A stretch of DNA of 64,000 bases from Mesorhizobium huakuii (GTDB lineage: Bacteria; Pseudomonadota; Alphaproteobacteria; Rhizobiales; Rhizobiaceae), in contig NZ_CP050296.1 of assembly GCF_014189455.1 (NCBI RefSeq), positions 868,001-932,000 on the forward strand. The letters are read 5' to 3'. The notes beneath the pieces were generated by a model. That model was not told the DNA's origin, did not search any database, and saw only the letters and a program-made list of their open reading frames with translations. The translations under genes were made by a program, and so were the position numbers. Positions within the stretch are counted from its first letter, which is position 1, and each line of letters begins with the position of its first letter. Positions 8,545 to 16,959 of this stretch are shown here, one piece after another.

Positions 8545-9426
8545 ATGACCGACATCAGCAAGGCCGGAACCTTCAAACTCGGCGACCGCACAGTAAAACG
8601 CCTCGGCTACGGCGCCATGCAACTGGCGGGACCCGGCGTCTTCGGCCCGCCGAAGGACCGCGACGCCGCCCTTGCCGTGCTGCGCGAGGCGATCGCCAGC
8701 GGCGTCGACCACATCGACACATCGGACTTCTATGGCCCGCACGTCACCAACCAGATCATCCGCGAGGCGTTGCACCCCTACCCTGCCGGCCTCACCATCG
8801 TCACCAAGGTCAGCGCCCGGCGCGGCGCCGATGCATCCTGGCTTCCCGCAATGTCGCCCAAGGAACTGACTGAGGCCGTGCACGACAATCTGCGCAATCT
8901 CGGGCTTGATGTGATCGAGGTGGTCAACCTGCGCTCCATGCATGGCATCCACGGCCCCGCCGAAGGATCACTCGAGCCGCAGTTGAACACGCTCGCCGAA
9001 TTGCAGCGCCAGGGCCTCATTCGCCATATCGGCATGAGCAACGTCACATCGACCCAGATCGCCCAGGGACGCAGTATCACCGATATCGTCTGCGTGCAGA
9101 ACCAGTACAACATCGCGCATCGCGAGGATGACGCGCTGATCGACGAGCTGGCCGCCGACGGCATCGCCTATGTGCCCTTCTTCCCGCTCGGCGGCTTCAC
9201 GCCGCTGCAATCGGGCACGCTGGCCAATGTCGCCCGCAAACTTGGCGCGACCCCCATGCAGGTGGCGCTCGCCTGGCTGCTGCAGCGCTCGCCCAACATC
9301 CTGCTCATTCCCGGCACTTCGTCGGTCGGCCATCTCCGCGAAAACCTGGCGGCGGCTGAACTCGACCTGCCGGCCGACGCGATCGCCGTGCTGAACGGCA
9401 TAGCGGACGAGAAGGCGGCCGCCTGA
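8545..9426 (+). CDS. Aldo/keto reductase
   Basis: A 293-residue NADPH-dependent oxidoreductase with a TIM-barrel fold. Catalytic Asp58 and Tyr63 lie in HIDTSDFYG, Lys88 in VTKVS, and the NADP-binding end IPGTSSVGHLREN is present. CAGGAG precedes the ATG by a normal distance. The length and motifs match small bacterial AKRs acting on carbonyl compounds. It is probably under the divergent LysR. The substrate is not predictable. Confidence 0.9.
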   Translation: MTDISKAGTFKLGDRTVKRLGYGAMQLAGPGVFGPPKDRDAALAVLREAIASGVDHIDTSDFYGPHVTNQIIREALHPYPAGLTIVTKVSARRGADASWLPAMSPKELTEAVHDNLRNLGLDVIEVVNLRSMHGIHGPAEGSLEPQLNTLAELQRQGLIRHIGMSNVTSTQIAQGRSITDIVCVQNQYNIAHREDDALIDELAADGIAYVPFFPLGGFTPLQSGTLANVARKLGATPMQVALAWLLQRSPNILLIPGTSSVGHLRENLAAAELDLPADAIAVLNGIADEKAAA

Positions 9427-9439
9427 GACCTTGAACACG

Positions 9440-9466
9440 GCCTGCCGGGCGGACCGCCCGGCAGGC
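9440..9466 (+). terminator. Strong hairpin after the aldo/keto reductase
   Basis: Two perfect 13-base arms (GCCTGCCGGGCGG / CCGCCCGGCAGGC) are separated by one base, starting 13 bases after the stop codon. No T-tract follows, so it is either a Rho-assisted terminator or an mRNA-stabilising hairpin. Confidence 0.5.
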
Positions 9467-9503
9467 GCCCTTGCCTGCCAACCGCTTCACCCTCCGAAGC
9501 GGC

Positions 9504-9532
9504 TTGACCCATTCAGCCAATTCCATTATAGA
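9504..9532 (+). promoter_or_regulatory. Sigma-70-type promoter of the ArsR-SRPBCC-hydrolase operon
   Basis: TTGACC at 9504-9509 is separated by 17 bases from TATAGA at 9527-9532, close to the sigma-70 consensus and 33 bases ahead of the start codon. The -10 lies inside the operator palindrome, so repressor binding would exclude RNA polymerase. Confidence 0.6.
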
Positions 9533-9567
9533 ACCATTTAGTTCCAGAACTATATGGTTCCATAATG
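9524..9567. promoter_or_regulatory. Long palindromic operator of the ArsR-type repressor
   Basis: A 44-base palindrome with 14-base outer arms (CATTATAGAACCAT and ATGGTTCCATAATG, one mismatch) and an inner pair of TAGTTC-like half-sites. It covers the -10 element and runs into the start codon of the regulator, so autorepression is very likely. Confidence 0.65.
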
Positions 9568-9900
9568 ACCGCTCAAATCTCACTCGACGACACGTTCGCC
9601 GCCCTCGCCGACCCCACGCGCCGGGCGATCCTTGCCCGGCTGCTCGACGGCGAAGCGTCGGTTGCCGAGCTGGCGCAGCCTTTCGCGCTCACCGTGCGCG
9701 CCGTCTCCAAACATGTCGGCGTGCTGGAACAGGCCGGCCTGGTTACCCGCAGCCGGGCGGCGCAAAAACATCTCAGCCGCATCGAGCTCAAACCGCTGCG
9801 CGACATCGACCGCTGGCTCGACGACTACCGCAAGCTGTGGGAAGACCGTTTCGATCGCATGGAAGACCTCCTGCGGCGCGGCGCGGACAGATCGGAATGA
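9565..9900 (+). CDS. ArsR/SmtB-type repressor, SRPBCC-partnered subgroup
   Basis: A 111-residue winged-helix protein with FAALADPTRRAIL and VRAVSKHVGVLEQAGLV. It has no cysteines, so it is not a metal sensor; this subgroup (autorepressor-SdpR-like) commonly sits next to AHSA1/SRPBCC genes. It overlaps the next gene by ATGA. Expected to repress its own three-gene operon through the palindrome at 9524-9567. Confidence 0.88.
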   Translation: MTAQISLDDTFAALADPTRRAILARLLDGEASVAELAQPFALTVRAVSKHVGVLEQAGLVTRSRAAQKHLSRIELKPLRDIDRWLDDYRKLWEDRFDRMEDLLRRGADRSE

Positions 9901-10391
9901 GCGCGCCCGCAACCGCCGACCGCAGCTTTGCCATCGAGCGGATTTTCAACGCCCCTGTCGAGCGCGTCTTCCGGCTGTGGACCGATCCGCTTCTGGTGGC
10001 CCAGTGGTGGGGCATCAGGGATTGCACCATTCCCCATTGCGCGCTCGATTTGCGCGTCGGCGGCCGCTGGCGCATCGACATGCTGACCGCCAGCGGCGCG
10101 CTCTACCGCAACCAGGGCAGCTATCTCGACATCGTCGAGAACGTCAGGCTGAGCTACAGCGACGAACCGGATCCCGAGATCCAGGAATGGGCCGGCAAGC
10201 CGCCGGGCCGGAGCCGTCACACGGTCAGCTTCACGGCCAGCGGCGCGCGCACCCATGTCCATTTCGAAGTCACCCTGGCCAGCGTCGCCGACCGCGAACG
10301 CCTGCTGGCGCTCGGCATGCGCGGCGGCTGGATGCAGAGCTTCGACCGGCTGGAACAGTTGATCAACCGGGGAGCCGACCATGCTGGCTGA
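9897..10391 (+). CDS. SRPBCC (AHSA1-type) domain protein
   Basis: A 164-residue START-like fold with the family marks RIFNAPVERVFRLWTDP, QWWG and GGRWRI, and a C-terminal helix GGWMQSFDRLEQLI. Such proteins bind hydrophobic ligands in a deep cavity; the ligand here is unknown. Start and stop overlap both neighbours (4 bases upstream, 11 bases downstream), so the three genes are one tightly coupled unit. Confidence 0.88.
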   Translation: MSAPATADRSFAIERIFNAPVERVFRLWTDPLLVAQWWGIRDCTIPHCALDLRVGGRWRIDMLTASGALYRNQGSYLDIVENVRLSYSDEPDPEIQEWAGKPPGRSRHTVSFTASGARTHVHFEVTLASVADRERLLALGMRGGWMQSFDRLEQLINRGADHAG

Positions 10392-11205
10392 AAGCGCCAA
10401 GCCGACCACGCAAGCCGCGTTGTCGCGGGATGGAACACCGATCGCCTGCGAGCGCCGGGGCAAGGGTCATCCGCTCATCCTCGTCGACGGCGCGCTCTGC
10501 TCGCGCGCCATGGGGCCGAGCGGCCCGCTGGCCAAGGCGCTGGAAGACGATTTCACCGTGTTTCGCTACGACCGCCGTGGCCGTGGCGACAGCGGCGACA
10601 CTGCGCCCTACGCGGTCGAGCGCGAGGTCGATGACATCGAGGCCGTGCTGCAGGCGGCCGGTGGTGAAGCCCATGTCTGGGGCATGTCTTCAGGCGCCAT
10701 GCTGGCGCTGATGGCGGCGGCCCGCCTGCCCGGCATCAGCAGGCTCGCGCTCTACGAAGCGCCGCTGATCGTCGACGACAGCCGCCCGGCCACGCAAGGC
10801 GACTGGGCAACGATCCGGCAAGCCATCGCCGACGACCGGCGCGGCGATGCTGTGCGCGCCTTCCTCAAATCGGTCGGCATGCCCGGCCTGCTGATCGCGG
10901 TCATGAGACTGACGCCGATCTGGCGCAAGCTCAAGGCGGTGGCGCATACGCTGCCTTATGACGGCGCGATCGTCGCCGGCGACCAACTCGGCAAGCCGTT
11001 GGACCCCGCCCGCTGGAGCGCGCTCAGCGTGCCGACACTGGTGACCGATGGCGGCAAAAGCCCGCCCTGGATGCGCCATGGCAACAAGGCCTTGGCGCAG
11101 GCGCTGCCCAATACCCGCTACCAGACACTGGCAGGCCAGAACCACATGCTGAAACCCGCCGCGCATGCGCCGGTGCTGACGGCGTTTTTCAACGGGCGGG
11201 ATTAG
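10381..11205 (+). CDS. Alpha/beta-hydrolase
   Basis: A 274-residue hydrolase. The nucleophile elbow is GMSSGA near residues 99-104, the oxyanion loop is around VDGALCS, the strand FRYDRRGRGDSG is typical of the fold, and the C-terminal catalytic His is probably in GQNHMLKP. It is the third gene of the ArsR-SRPBCC operon and may hydrolyse whatever ligand that operon handles. The substrate is not predictable. Confidence 0.88.
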   Translation: MLAESAKPTTQAALSRDGTPIACERRGKGHPLILVDGALCSRAMGPSGPLAKALEDDFTVFRYDRRGRGDSGDTAPYAVEREVDDIEAVLQAAGGEAHVWGMSSGAMLALMAAARLPGISRLALYEAPLIVDDSRPATQGDWATIRQAIADDRRGDAVRAFLKSVGMPGLLIAVMRLTPIWRKLKAVAHTLPYDGAIVAGDQLGKPLDPARWSALSVPTLVTDGGKSPPWMRHGNKALAQALPNTRYQTLAGQNHMLKPAAHAPVLTAFFNGRD

Positions 11206-11292
11206 GCGGCCAACCACTTCGGCGCAGTCAGTGTTGCAGAGCCATCGCGGCCCATGCCATCTGTCTGATGCAACCGACCGATCCGGATCAGC

Positions 11293-12042
11293 ATGGCATC
11301 ACGACCACCCCCCACCGGCAGGCCGGCCAGCGCCGGCGTCAGCCTCAATCGCGCCCTGTCAAAGCTCGGCCTGTGCTCGCGCACGCAGGCCGAGGTGCTG
11401 ATCGCGGAAGGCCGCGTGCGCGTCGGCGGCAAGGTGGTGCGCGATGCAGCACTTCGCGTCGACCTGAATCGCGACCGCATCGTCGTCGATGGCGAAAAGC
11501 TGGTCGCTGAGCGCAAGGTCTATGTCATGCTCAACAAGCCGCGCGGGCTGGTCACCACCCGCGACGACCCGCAACAGCGCGACACGGTCTATGCTTGCCT
11601 CGAAGGGCTCGATTTGCCCTTCGTCTCGCCGGTCGGCCGCCTCGACAAGGCGAGCGAAGGCCTGCTGCTGATGACCAACGACACGCATTTCGCCAATCGG
11701 CTGATGGACCCGGCCTCGCATCTGGCCAAGACCTATCATGTGCAGGTCGGCACGGTGCCCGATGAAACGATGCTGGAGGCGCTGCGCGCGGGCGTCACCG
11801 TCGATGGCGAGACCCTGACCGCCAGTTCGATCGCGCTGTTGCGCAGCGGCGGCCGCACCGCCTGGCTGGAGATCGTGCTCGACGAGGGCCGCAACCGCCA
11901 CATCCGCCGCCTGCTCGCCGCGCACGGCATCGAGGTCAAGCGCCTCATCCGCATCGCCATCGGCCGGCTGCCCCTGGGCGACCTCGCCAAAGGCACGGCG
12001 CGGCATTTGACGGCGGAGGAGCTGGTGTTGCTGGCGGAGTGA
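11293..12042 (+). CDS. Pseudouridine synthase, RsuA/RluB/RluE family
   Basis: A 249-residue RNA-modifying enzyme. An S4 RNA-binding domain is at about 17-62 (LSKLGLCSRTQAEVLI), then the catalytic domain with the Asp in GRLDKASEGLLLMTND and the late motif EGRNRHIRR. It isomerises a specific uridine in rRNA. The exact site cannot be told from sequence alone; the S4 domain and length fit RluB/RsuA-type enzymes. Monocistronic. Confidence 0.9.
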   Translation: MASRPPPTGRPASAGVSLNRALSKLGLCSRTQAEVLIAEGRVRVGGKVVRDAALRVDLNRDRIVVDGEKLVAERKVYVMLNKPRGLVTTRDDPQQRDTVYACLEGLDLPFVSPVGRLDKASEGLLLMTNDTHFANRLMDPASHLAKTYHVQVGTVPDETMLEALRAGVTVDGETLTASSIALLRSGGRTAWLEIVLDEGRNRHIRRLLAAHGIEVKRLIRIAIGRLPLGDLAKGTARHLTAEELVLLAE

Positions 12043-12057
12043 GGAAACGTCCCGCCC

Positions 12058-12079
12058 GCCAGGCCGCGAGCGGCCTGGC
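12058..12079 (+). terminator. Hairpin after the pseudouridine synthase gene
   Basis: Arms GCCAGGCCGC and GCGGCCTGGC form a compact GC-rich stem 16 bases after the stop. The downstream stretch is only weakly T-rich (CATCTTCC). It lies between two convergent genes and could serve both. Confidence 0.45.
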
Positions 12080-12126
12080 TCATCTTCCGTCTGGAATTGC
12101 GGCGGAACAGGAGATGGAGCGGTCCA

Positions 12127-12396
12127 TCAAGCCTTGTTGGTGATCCACATGCTTGGCGCACCGACCACGCCGGCGCTCCCCATCGCCTCTTTCAATTTTG
12201 GGTTTTTGATGAAGGCCTGCGCCTCGCCGACACTGGCGAAATCATGCGTCACGGTGACGTCATTGGGGTTGTCCGCCGCCTGATAGACGGTCTCGGCCTT
12301 CACGCCGTTGGCTTTTTGAACCGGCGCGAACCCGTCATAGACTTTGCGCCAGGCCTTGTAGTCGGACACGGTATGTCTCACGAACAGCGTCGTCAT
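12127..12396 (-). CDS. Small dimeric alpha/beta-barrel-type protein, function unknown
   Basis: An 89-residue protein with the pattern of a ferredoxin-like monooxygenase/cyclase fold: LFVRHTVSDYKAWRKVYD, then VTVTHDFASVGEAQAFI and a short C-terminal strand. GGGAGGA precedes the ATG at 12396, which decides the start; an upstream in-frame start lacks a ribosome site. Such small proteins are widespread in rhizobia without assigned function. Confidence 0.7.
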   Translation of the reverse strand: MTTLFVRHTVSDYKAWRKVYDGFAPVQKANGVKAETVYQAADNPNDVTVTHDFASVGEAQAFIKNPKLKEAMGSAGVVGAPSMWITNKA

Positions 12397-12583
12397 CGTA
12401 CATTCCTCCCAGGTTATTGGTGCGCCCAAGAGATCGGCGATGGGCCGTCCAGTTTATCGCCTCAAGCAGATCTTTGGCAAACCAGCGAACGAATGGGTAG
12501 TGTCTCAGTTTGAAATTTGACGCCGCGCTTGTCGCGATCCGCGCCATACACCTATATGCTTAGCGCAAAGCATGGGAGGTTTC

Positions 12584-12781
12584 ATGGCCAAGCCGACAAA
12601 TGCCGCAGATATGGCCCGAGCCGTCGGTGTCGATCCGAAAGCGTTTCGACAGGCGTTGCGAAACGCGAACTTCCCTTGGCACAAGCTCAATGATGATTGG
12701 ATTGTTGATCTCGACAGCGCAGAGCACTCGTCAATGCGCACAGTGCTGGTGACTCTCTTGAAGCGGAAGAAAGCCTCCTAA
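12584..12781 (+). CDS. Small hypothetical protein (65 aa)
   Basis: GGGAGG lies at normal distance before ATG 12584. The product is soluble, with a helical N-terminus (ADMARAVGVDPKAFRQALR) that could form a helix-turn-helix and a tryptophan-bearing strand (WHKLNDDWIVD). This layout recalls small DNA-binding proteins, but no family is recognised. It is AT-richer than its neighbours, which hints at transfer. Confidence 0.55.
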   Translation: MAKPTNAADMARAVGVDPKAFRQALRNANFPWHKLNDDWIVDLDSAEHSSMRTVLVTLLKRKKAS

Positions 12782-12982
12782 ATGCCCACCGGGCCTAAGG
12801 GCCAGAAGCGACCCTGTTGCGCCTAAGCCGGGCAAGCGTGGGCCATACAAACGAAGACTGTGACCTAGAAAAGACTCACCCCCACAAGCCTTTGCGGCAG
12901 TTCAAATGCGATCTTATTTCTTGAAGCTTATTTCGGCAGGTCCCAGCTATATGATGGCAAATTTCGGTCGGTAGGAATCGAC

Positions 12983-13240
12983 GTGAAGGTACTTGGGCGC
13001 GAAATCTATCTGCCTCCGCTACGACCAGGAGACGCTACTGGCATCCTATTGGTGTTGGTGTTGTTGGCAGTCGTAGTTATTGCGCTGTCGATTTTTCCGA
13101 TGCAAACGCGAGAGATACAGACGCAAGGAAATTTCGGCTTCGGACCGGAATGGGACTGTGCGTGGCCCGGTAAAGGCGGACCAGTGTGCGTCAAATCTTC
13201 CAAAACGCAGACGCCGCCACAAATCCCAGTTAATCGCTGA
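12983..13240 (+). CDS. Small single-pass membrane protein, hypothetical
   Basis: An 85-residue product with one strong membrane helix (ILLVLVLLAVVVIALSIF, about residues 21-38), a short cytosolic N-terminus and a soluble tail holding two cysteines (EWDCAWPG, GPVCVK) that could form a disulfide outside the membrane. No family is recognised. Codon use is less GC-rich than nearby genes. Confidence 0.5.
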   Translation: MKVLGREIYLPPLRPGDATGILLVLVLLAVVVIALSIFPMQTREIQTQGNFGFGPEWDCAWPGKGGPVCVKSSKTQTPPQIPVNR

Positions 13241-13424
13241 ATTGCTTGGCTACGCCTTCCACCCACAGCCGAAATTCAAACCGAGACACTACCAACGAAT
13301 GAGAGCCGCCTGACAGGCGCCCCGCGAAAGATTTTACCCCCGCACCGATGATTTCCACCCGCCCGCGCTGTCCTGATCATTAGGCGCTGGAATGGTTCCG
13401 GCAGCCGGAGAAGCGAGGTGAGCC

Positions 13425-14171
13425 ATGCAATCGTTGAAAGGTCAAAATGTCGTCGTGGTCGGAGGCAGCCGGGGTGTCGGCCGTTCGATCGTGGAAGCTG
13501 CGCTCGGCGAAGGCGCAACCGTGCTTGCCGTCGCGCGCGGCACGGAAGCGTTGAAGGAGCTCGCCTGGGAAGCGTCAGGCGTGAAGACGCTTGCCGCCGA
13601 CGCCACGCAGGAGGCCGCGCCTGACGCGGTGTTCGCCGCGCTGCCGCCGGACGTGCTGGTCATCTGCGCCGGCGCCTTCGCTCCGTCGGCCTGCATCCAG
13701 GACCAGAGCTGGGACGATTTTTCGGCGAATTGGGAGACGGACGTCAAGGCATCGTTCCTGTTCTGCAGGGCAGCGCTGCAGGGCCGGTTGAAGCCGGGCA
13801 GCCGCGTGGTGCTGATCTCCAGCGGCGCCGCATTCAGCGGCGGACCGCCGAACTCCGGCGGCTATTCCGGCGCCAAGCAAATGCAGATGTTCCTTGCCGC
13901 CCACAGCCAGAAGGAAGCAGACCGGCTTGGCCTTGGCCTGCGCTTCATGGCGCTGGCGCCGATGCGCATCATGGCCGGCACCGGCGTCGGCCAGCGCGGC
14001 ATTTCGAGCATTTCCGCCTATCTCGGCATCAGCCCGGCGGATTTCCTGGCCAGCTTGAGCGATGTGCAGACGCCCGCCGATGTCGGACGCGCCGTGGTCG
14101 CGCTCGCCGGCGGCAAGCTGCCAGGCATCGCCTTCACGGTGAGCGGCAGCGGCCTTGCCGCGGCAGCATGA
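13425..14171 (+). CDS. Short-chain dehydrogenase/reductase
   Basis: A 248-residue SDR with GGSRGVGR at 13-20, CAG in place of the usual NAG at 81-83, Ser132/133, and Tyr147 and Lys151 in YSGAK. GAGGTG is five bases before the ATG. The sigma-factor gene follows 42 bases downstream on the same strand, so the two may be co-transcribed. The substrate is unknown. Confidence 0.85.
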   Translation: MQSLKGQNVVVVGGSRGVGRSIVEAALGEGATVLAVARGTEALKELAWEASGVKTLAADATQEAAPDAVFAALPPDVLVICAGAFAPSACIQDQSWDDFSANWETDVKASFLFCRAALQGRLKPGSRVVLISSGAAFSGGPPNSGGYSGAKQMQMFLAAHSQKEADRLGLGLRFMALAPMRIMAGTGVGQRGISSISAYLGISPADFLASLSDVQTPADVGRAVVALAGGKLPGIAFTVSGSGLAAAA

Positions 14172-14213
14172 GGCGCGCAGGATGCAAGGCGAATTGTGCA
14201 CGGCAGGCTCGAC

Positions 14214-15266
14214 ATGACAGACGCTCCCGGCCCGCTTGAGCCGCTGAGCCCGACAGGCGGGCCGATCCTCGATCGGCCTGCCTTCGAGCGCCTGACGATG
14301 GCCTACCGCCGCGCGCTGAAGCTGCATTGCTACCGAATGATGGGCTCGCTGCACGAGGCCGACGATCTTGTCCAGGAGACGTTGCTGAAGGCCTGGCGCG
14401 GCCGCGCGCAATTCGATGGGCGCGGCTCGCCGCGCGGCTGGCTCTACACCATCGCCACCAACGCCTGCCTCAACGCCATCAAGGCACGGGCCACGGCGCC
14501 TCGCATCCTCGAAGAACCTGCACGGCCGCCAACGGAAGGGCGTGCCGCCGCGGGGCCGGCCGCCGAGCTTTCCTGGCTGGAGCCATACCCCGACGCCGAG
14601 CTGCCTGATATCGCCGATAGCGAGCCCGGCCCGGACGCGCGCTACGAGACAAACGAGGCCGTCCGCCTTGCCTTCGTCGCCGCCATCCAGCTTCTGCCGC
14701 CCCGGCAACGCGCATCCCTTCTGCTGTGCGACGTGCTGGGCTGGTCGGCGCTGGAGACCGCGCAATTGCTGGGCGGCTCGACCGCCTCGGTCAACAGCGC
14801 CCTGCAGCGGGCGCGCGCGACGCTCGGCGAGCGCTATCCCGGGGGACGCCCTTTGCAGCGGTCGCAGCCCAACCCGGAGGAAAGCCTGCTGCTCGAACGC
14901 TATATCAGGGCCTGGCAGGCTGCCAATCTCGACGGCTTCGTCGCCCTGCTGCGCGAGGACGCCACCTACCACATGCCGCCATGGCGCGACTGGTACCAGG
15001 GCCGCCAGGCGATCCACGGTTTCTTCAGGACCGTGTGGGGCAATTACGCCGGCTACCGCGCCGTGGCGACACGGGCCAATGGCCAGCCCGCCGTCGCCAT
15101 CTATGCGCGGCGCCATGAGGAGCTGGAATGGCGCGCGCAATCGCTGCATGTCATCGAGCCGGCCGCTGGCGGCATCGCCTCGCTGACGGTCTATGTCGCC
15201 CCGCTCGGCCCTGGCCTGTTCGCCGCCTTCGGCCTGCCGCTGATGTGGTCCGAACCGGAAGCGTGA
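14214..15266 (+). CDS. ECF sigma factor with C-terminal SnoaL-like domain
   Basis: A 350-residue sigma-70 factor. Region 2 (HCYRMMGSLHEADDLVQETLLKA...) is at about 35-95, region 4 (LPPRQRASLLLCDVLGWS) at about 160-215, then a roughly 130-residue SnoaL/NTF2-like domain with AWQAANLDGFVALL. This architecture (TIGR02960-type, related to ECF41) needs no anti-sigma factor; the C-terminal domain tunes activity. ATG at 14214 was chosen over an in-frame GTG six codons upstream. The neighbours suggest it may control the SDR or VOC genes. Confidence 0.85.
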   Translation: MTDAPGPLEPLSPTGGPILDRPAFERLTMAYRRALKLHCYRMMGSLHEADDLVQETLLKAWRGRAQFDGRGSPRGWLYTIATNACLNAIKARATAPRILEEPARPPTEGRAAAGPAAELSWLEPYPDAELPDIADSEPGPDARYETNEAVRLAFVAAIQLLPPRQRASLLLCDVLGWSALETAQLLGGSTASVNSALQRARATLGERYPGGRPLQRSQPNPEESLLLERYIRAWQAANLDGFVALLREDATYHMPPWRDWYQGRQAIHGFFRTVWGNYAGYRAVATRANGQPAVAIYARRHEELEWRAQSLHVIEPAAGGIASLTVYVAPLGPGLFAAFGLPLMWSEPEA

Positions 15267-15361
15267 TCATCGCATCTCTCTCCTGACAGAAAGCTGGCAG
15301 GAGGCCTGGCCTATAGATCGGTCGGGAGCCCGCGCGGCTTCAGCAATCAAGGACCCCTGCG

Positions 15362-15763
15362 ATGAATTTCGTCTCTGTCCGCATCATCACATCAGACGTT
15401 CAGCGCCTCGTGCGCTTCTACGGCGAGATCACCGGCATGCCGGTGACCGTCTACACGGAAGACTTCGCCGAACTCGCGACACCTTCCTGCACGCTGGCGA
15501 TCGGCAGCACGCGCACCTTGATGCTGTTCGGCGGCGACATCGCCCGCCCCGCCGACAACCACACCGCGATCCTCGAATTTCGCGTCGGCGACGTCGATGC
15601 CGAATTCGCCCGGCTGTCGGATTTCATCAGGGACACGACCGTGCAGAAGCCGACCACCATGCCCTGGGGCAATCGCTCGCTACTGTTTCGCGACCCCGAC
15701 GGCAATCTGGTGAATTTCTTCACACCGGTGAGCGCCGAGGCGATCCGGAAGTTCGACAAGTAG
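15362..15763 (+). CDS. VOC (glyoxalase-like) family protein
   Basis: A 133-residue vicinal-oxygen-chelate protein with two beta-alpha-beta modules: VRIITSDVQRLVRFYGEITG at the start and LLFRDPDGNLVNFF at the end, the family hallmark. CAAGGA precedes the ATG. It follows the ECF sigma gene by 95 bases. Such proteins range from lyases to resistance proteins that bind drugs; no specific role can be assigned. Confidence 0.85.
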   Translation: MNFVSVRIITSDVQRLVRFYGEITGMPVTVYTEDFAELATPSCTLAIGSTRTLMLFGGDIARPADNHTAILEFRVGDVDAEFARLSDFIRDTTVQKPTTMPWGNRSLLFRDPDGNLVNFFTPVSAEAIRKFDK

Positions 15764-15782
15764 GGGCGGACGCGGACGGGCG

Positions 15783-16214
15783 TCAGGTCGGCTTCTGCGG
15801 AGATCGGCTGGTGCTCGTCCAACGGTCCTGGGCGGTCGCATCCGTCCATTTCGTGTCCGGCGCCAGCATCGAAATCCAGGTTTCGGCGAGCTTGCCATTC
15901 TCGATCCGGTAGCTTTGCATGCCGGCCCGGCTGCGCGGCTCGCCGGTTTCGGGATCGGGCCACACGAAGGAAAAGCGAAACCATGCGCTGTCATCGGTGA
16001 AGGCGTGATCATAGACGACGACACGGATGCCCGGCCGACCATCCCGGACGGAAGCGAGTTCGACCGCATAGTCCTCGCGCGTCACCGTGCGGTCGCCCTT
16101 CTCGTCATGCCTGATGTAGTGCGGCTCGACGCAAGCCGGGATCAGATCGTATTGGCCATCCACCCAGACCCGTTCCCACCTGTCAAACAGCTCGCGCACC
16201 AACTCTTTTGACAT
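15783..16214 (-). CDS. SnoaL/NTF2-like protein
   Basis: A 143-residue cone-fold protein with an N-terminal helix pair (LVRELFDRWERVWVDG), conserved YIRHDEKG and WFRFSFVW strands, and a C-terminal tail without fold. AAAGGGA lies before ATG 16214, preferred to the TTG two codons upstream. It is convergent with the VOC gene. The polyketide-cyclase-like superfamily is too diverse to give a substrate. Confidence 0.8.
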   Translation of the reverse strand: MSKELVRELFDRWERVWVDGQYDLIPACVEPHYIRHDEKGDRTVTREDYAVELASVRDGRPGIRVVVYDHAFTDDSAWFRFSFVWPDPETGEPRSRAGMQSYRIENGKLAETWISMLAPDTKWTDATAQDRWTSTSRSPQKPT

Positions 16215-16296
16215 CGACAATCCCTTTCTCGCTCATGTCGCCGACCATACACTGGAGGCGCGGGATTTCTGTCAGGAGACTGGAGGCCGGTGACCG

Positions 16297-16878
16297 CTAC
16301 TTCATATTCCATTTGCGCACGACCGGCTCGCTGAGATCATGCTCGTAGCCGAGCACGCTGATGCTGGCCGTATCGAGCACGAACAGCGCGCCGCCTTCCG
16401 GCGGCAGGCCTAGCCAGCGGGCGGTGAGCACGCGCAGGAAATGCGCGCTGGAGAAGATCAGGATCGAGCCGCCAGCTTCGCAAAGCTGTCTGACGATCCT
16501 GTCGGCGCGGGCGCCGACATCGGCGGCCATCTCGCCTTGCGGGCAGCCGTCGCGAAAGACGTTCCAGCCCGGCCGCTCGGCCAGGATTTCTTTGGTGGTA
16601 CGCCCTTCGTAGGCGCCGTAGTCCCACTCCTGCAGATCGTCGTTTCTGACGCTTGTCGCGCCAAAGCCGGCCAGCACGCTGGTGTTGTAGGCGCGCTGCG
16701 AAGGGCTCGACCACACCGCCGAGAACGACAGGCCCTCGAGCCGCTCCGCCACGCCCCGCGCGGCGGCCTCGCCGGCCGGCGTCAAAGGCATGTCGGTGCG
16801 CCCGGTATGCTGCCCCGAAAGGCTCCACGCCGTCTCGCCATGCCGGACCAGGTGGATTTGGGGTAATGCGCTGCTCAT
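16297..16878 (-). CDS. Histidine phosphatase family protein
   Basis: A 193-residue phosphoglycerate-mutase-like phosphatase. The phospho-accepting His is in LVRHGETAWS (residues 10-19); EWDYGAYEG carries the acid and SSAHFLRVL the second His. The length and lack of insertion fit small broad-specificity phosphatases. Separate from the RND genes downstream. The substrate is unknown. Confidence 0.9.
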   Translation of the reverse strand: MSSALPQIHLVRHGETAWSLSGQHTGRTDMPLTPAGEAAARGVAERLEGLSFSAVWSSPSQRAYNTSVLAGFGATSVRNDDLQEWDYGAYEGRTTKEILAERPGWNVFRDGCPQGEMAADVGARADRIVRQLCEAGGSILIFSSAHFLRVLTARWLGLPPEGGALFVLDTASISVLGYEHDLSEPVVRKWNMK

Positions 16879-16959
16879 ACGCTCGGCCTTTCGTTGGTGT
16901 CAGGCCAAGCTGTAGCGGTCGGCGCAAGAGAGCGAAAGACCGGGCGGCTATCGCAGTCC

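Noticed and set aside
12782..12872. Possible remnant of a small rhizobial protein (GPKGQKRP, then PKPGKRGPYKRR in another frame)
   Set aside because: Fragments are short and in different frames, with a stop after 14 codons. Similarity to known small proteins is by memory only, so not listed as a feature.
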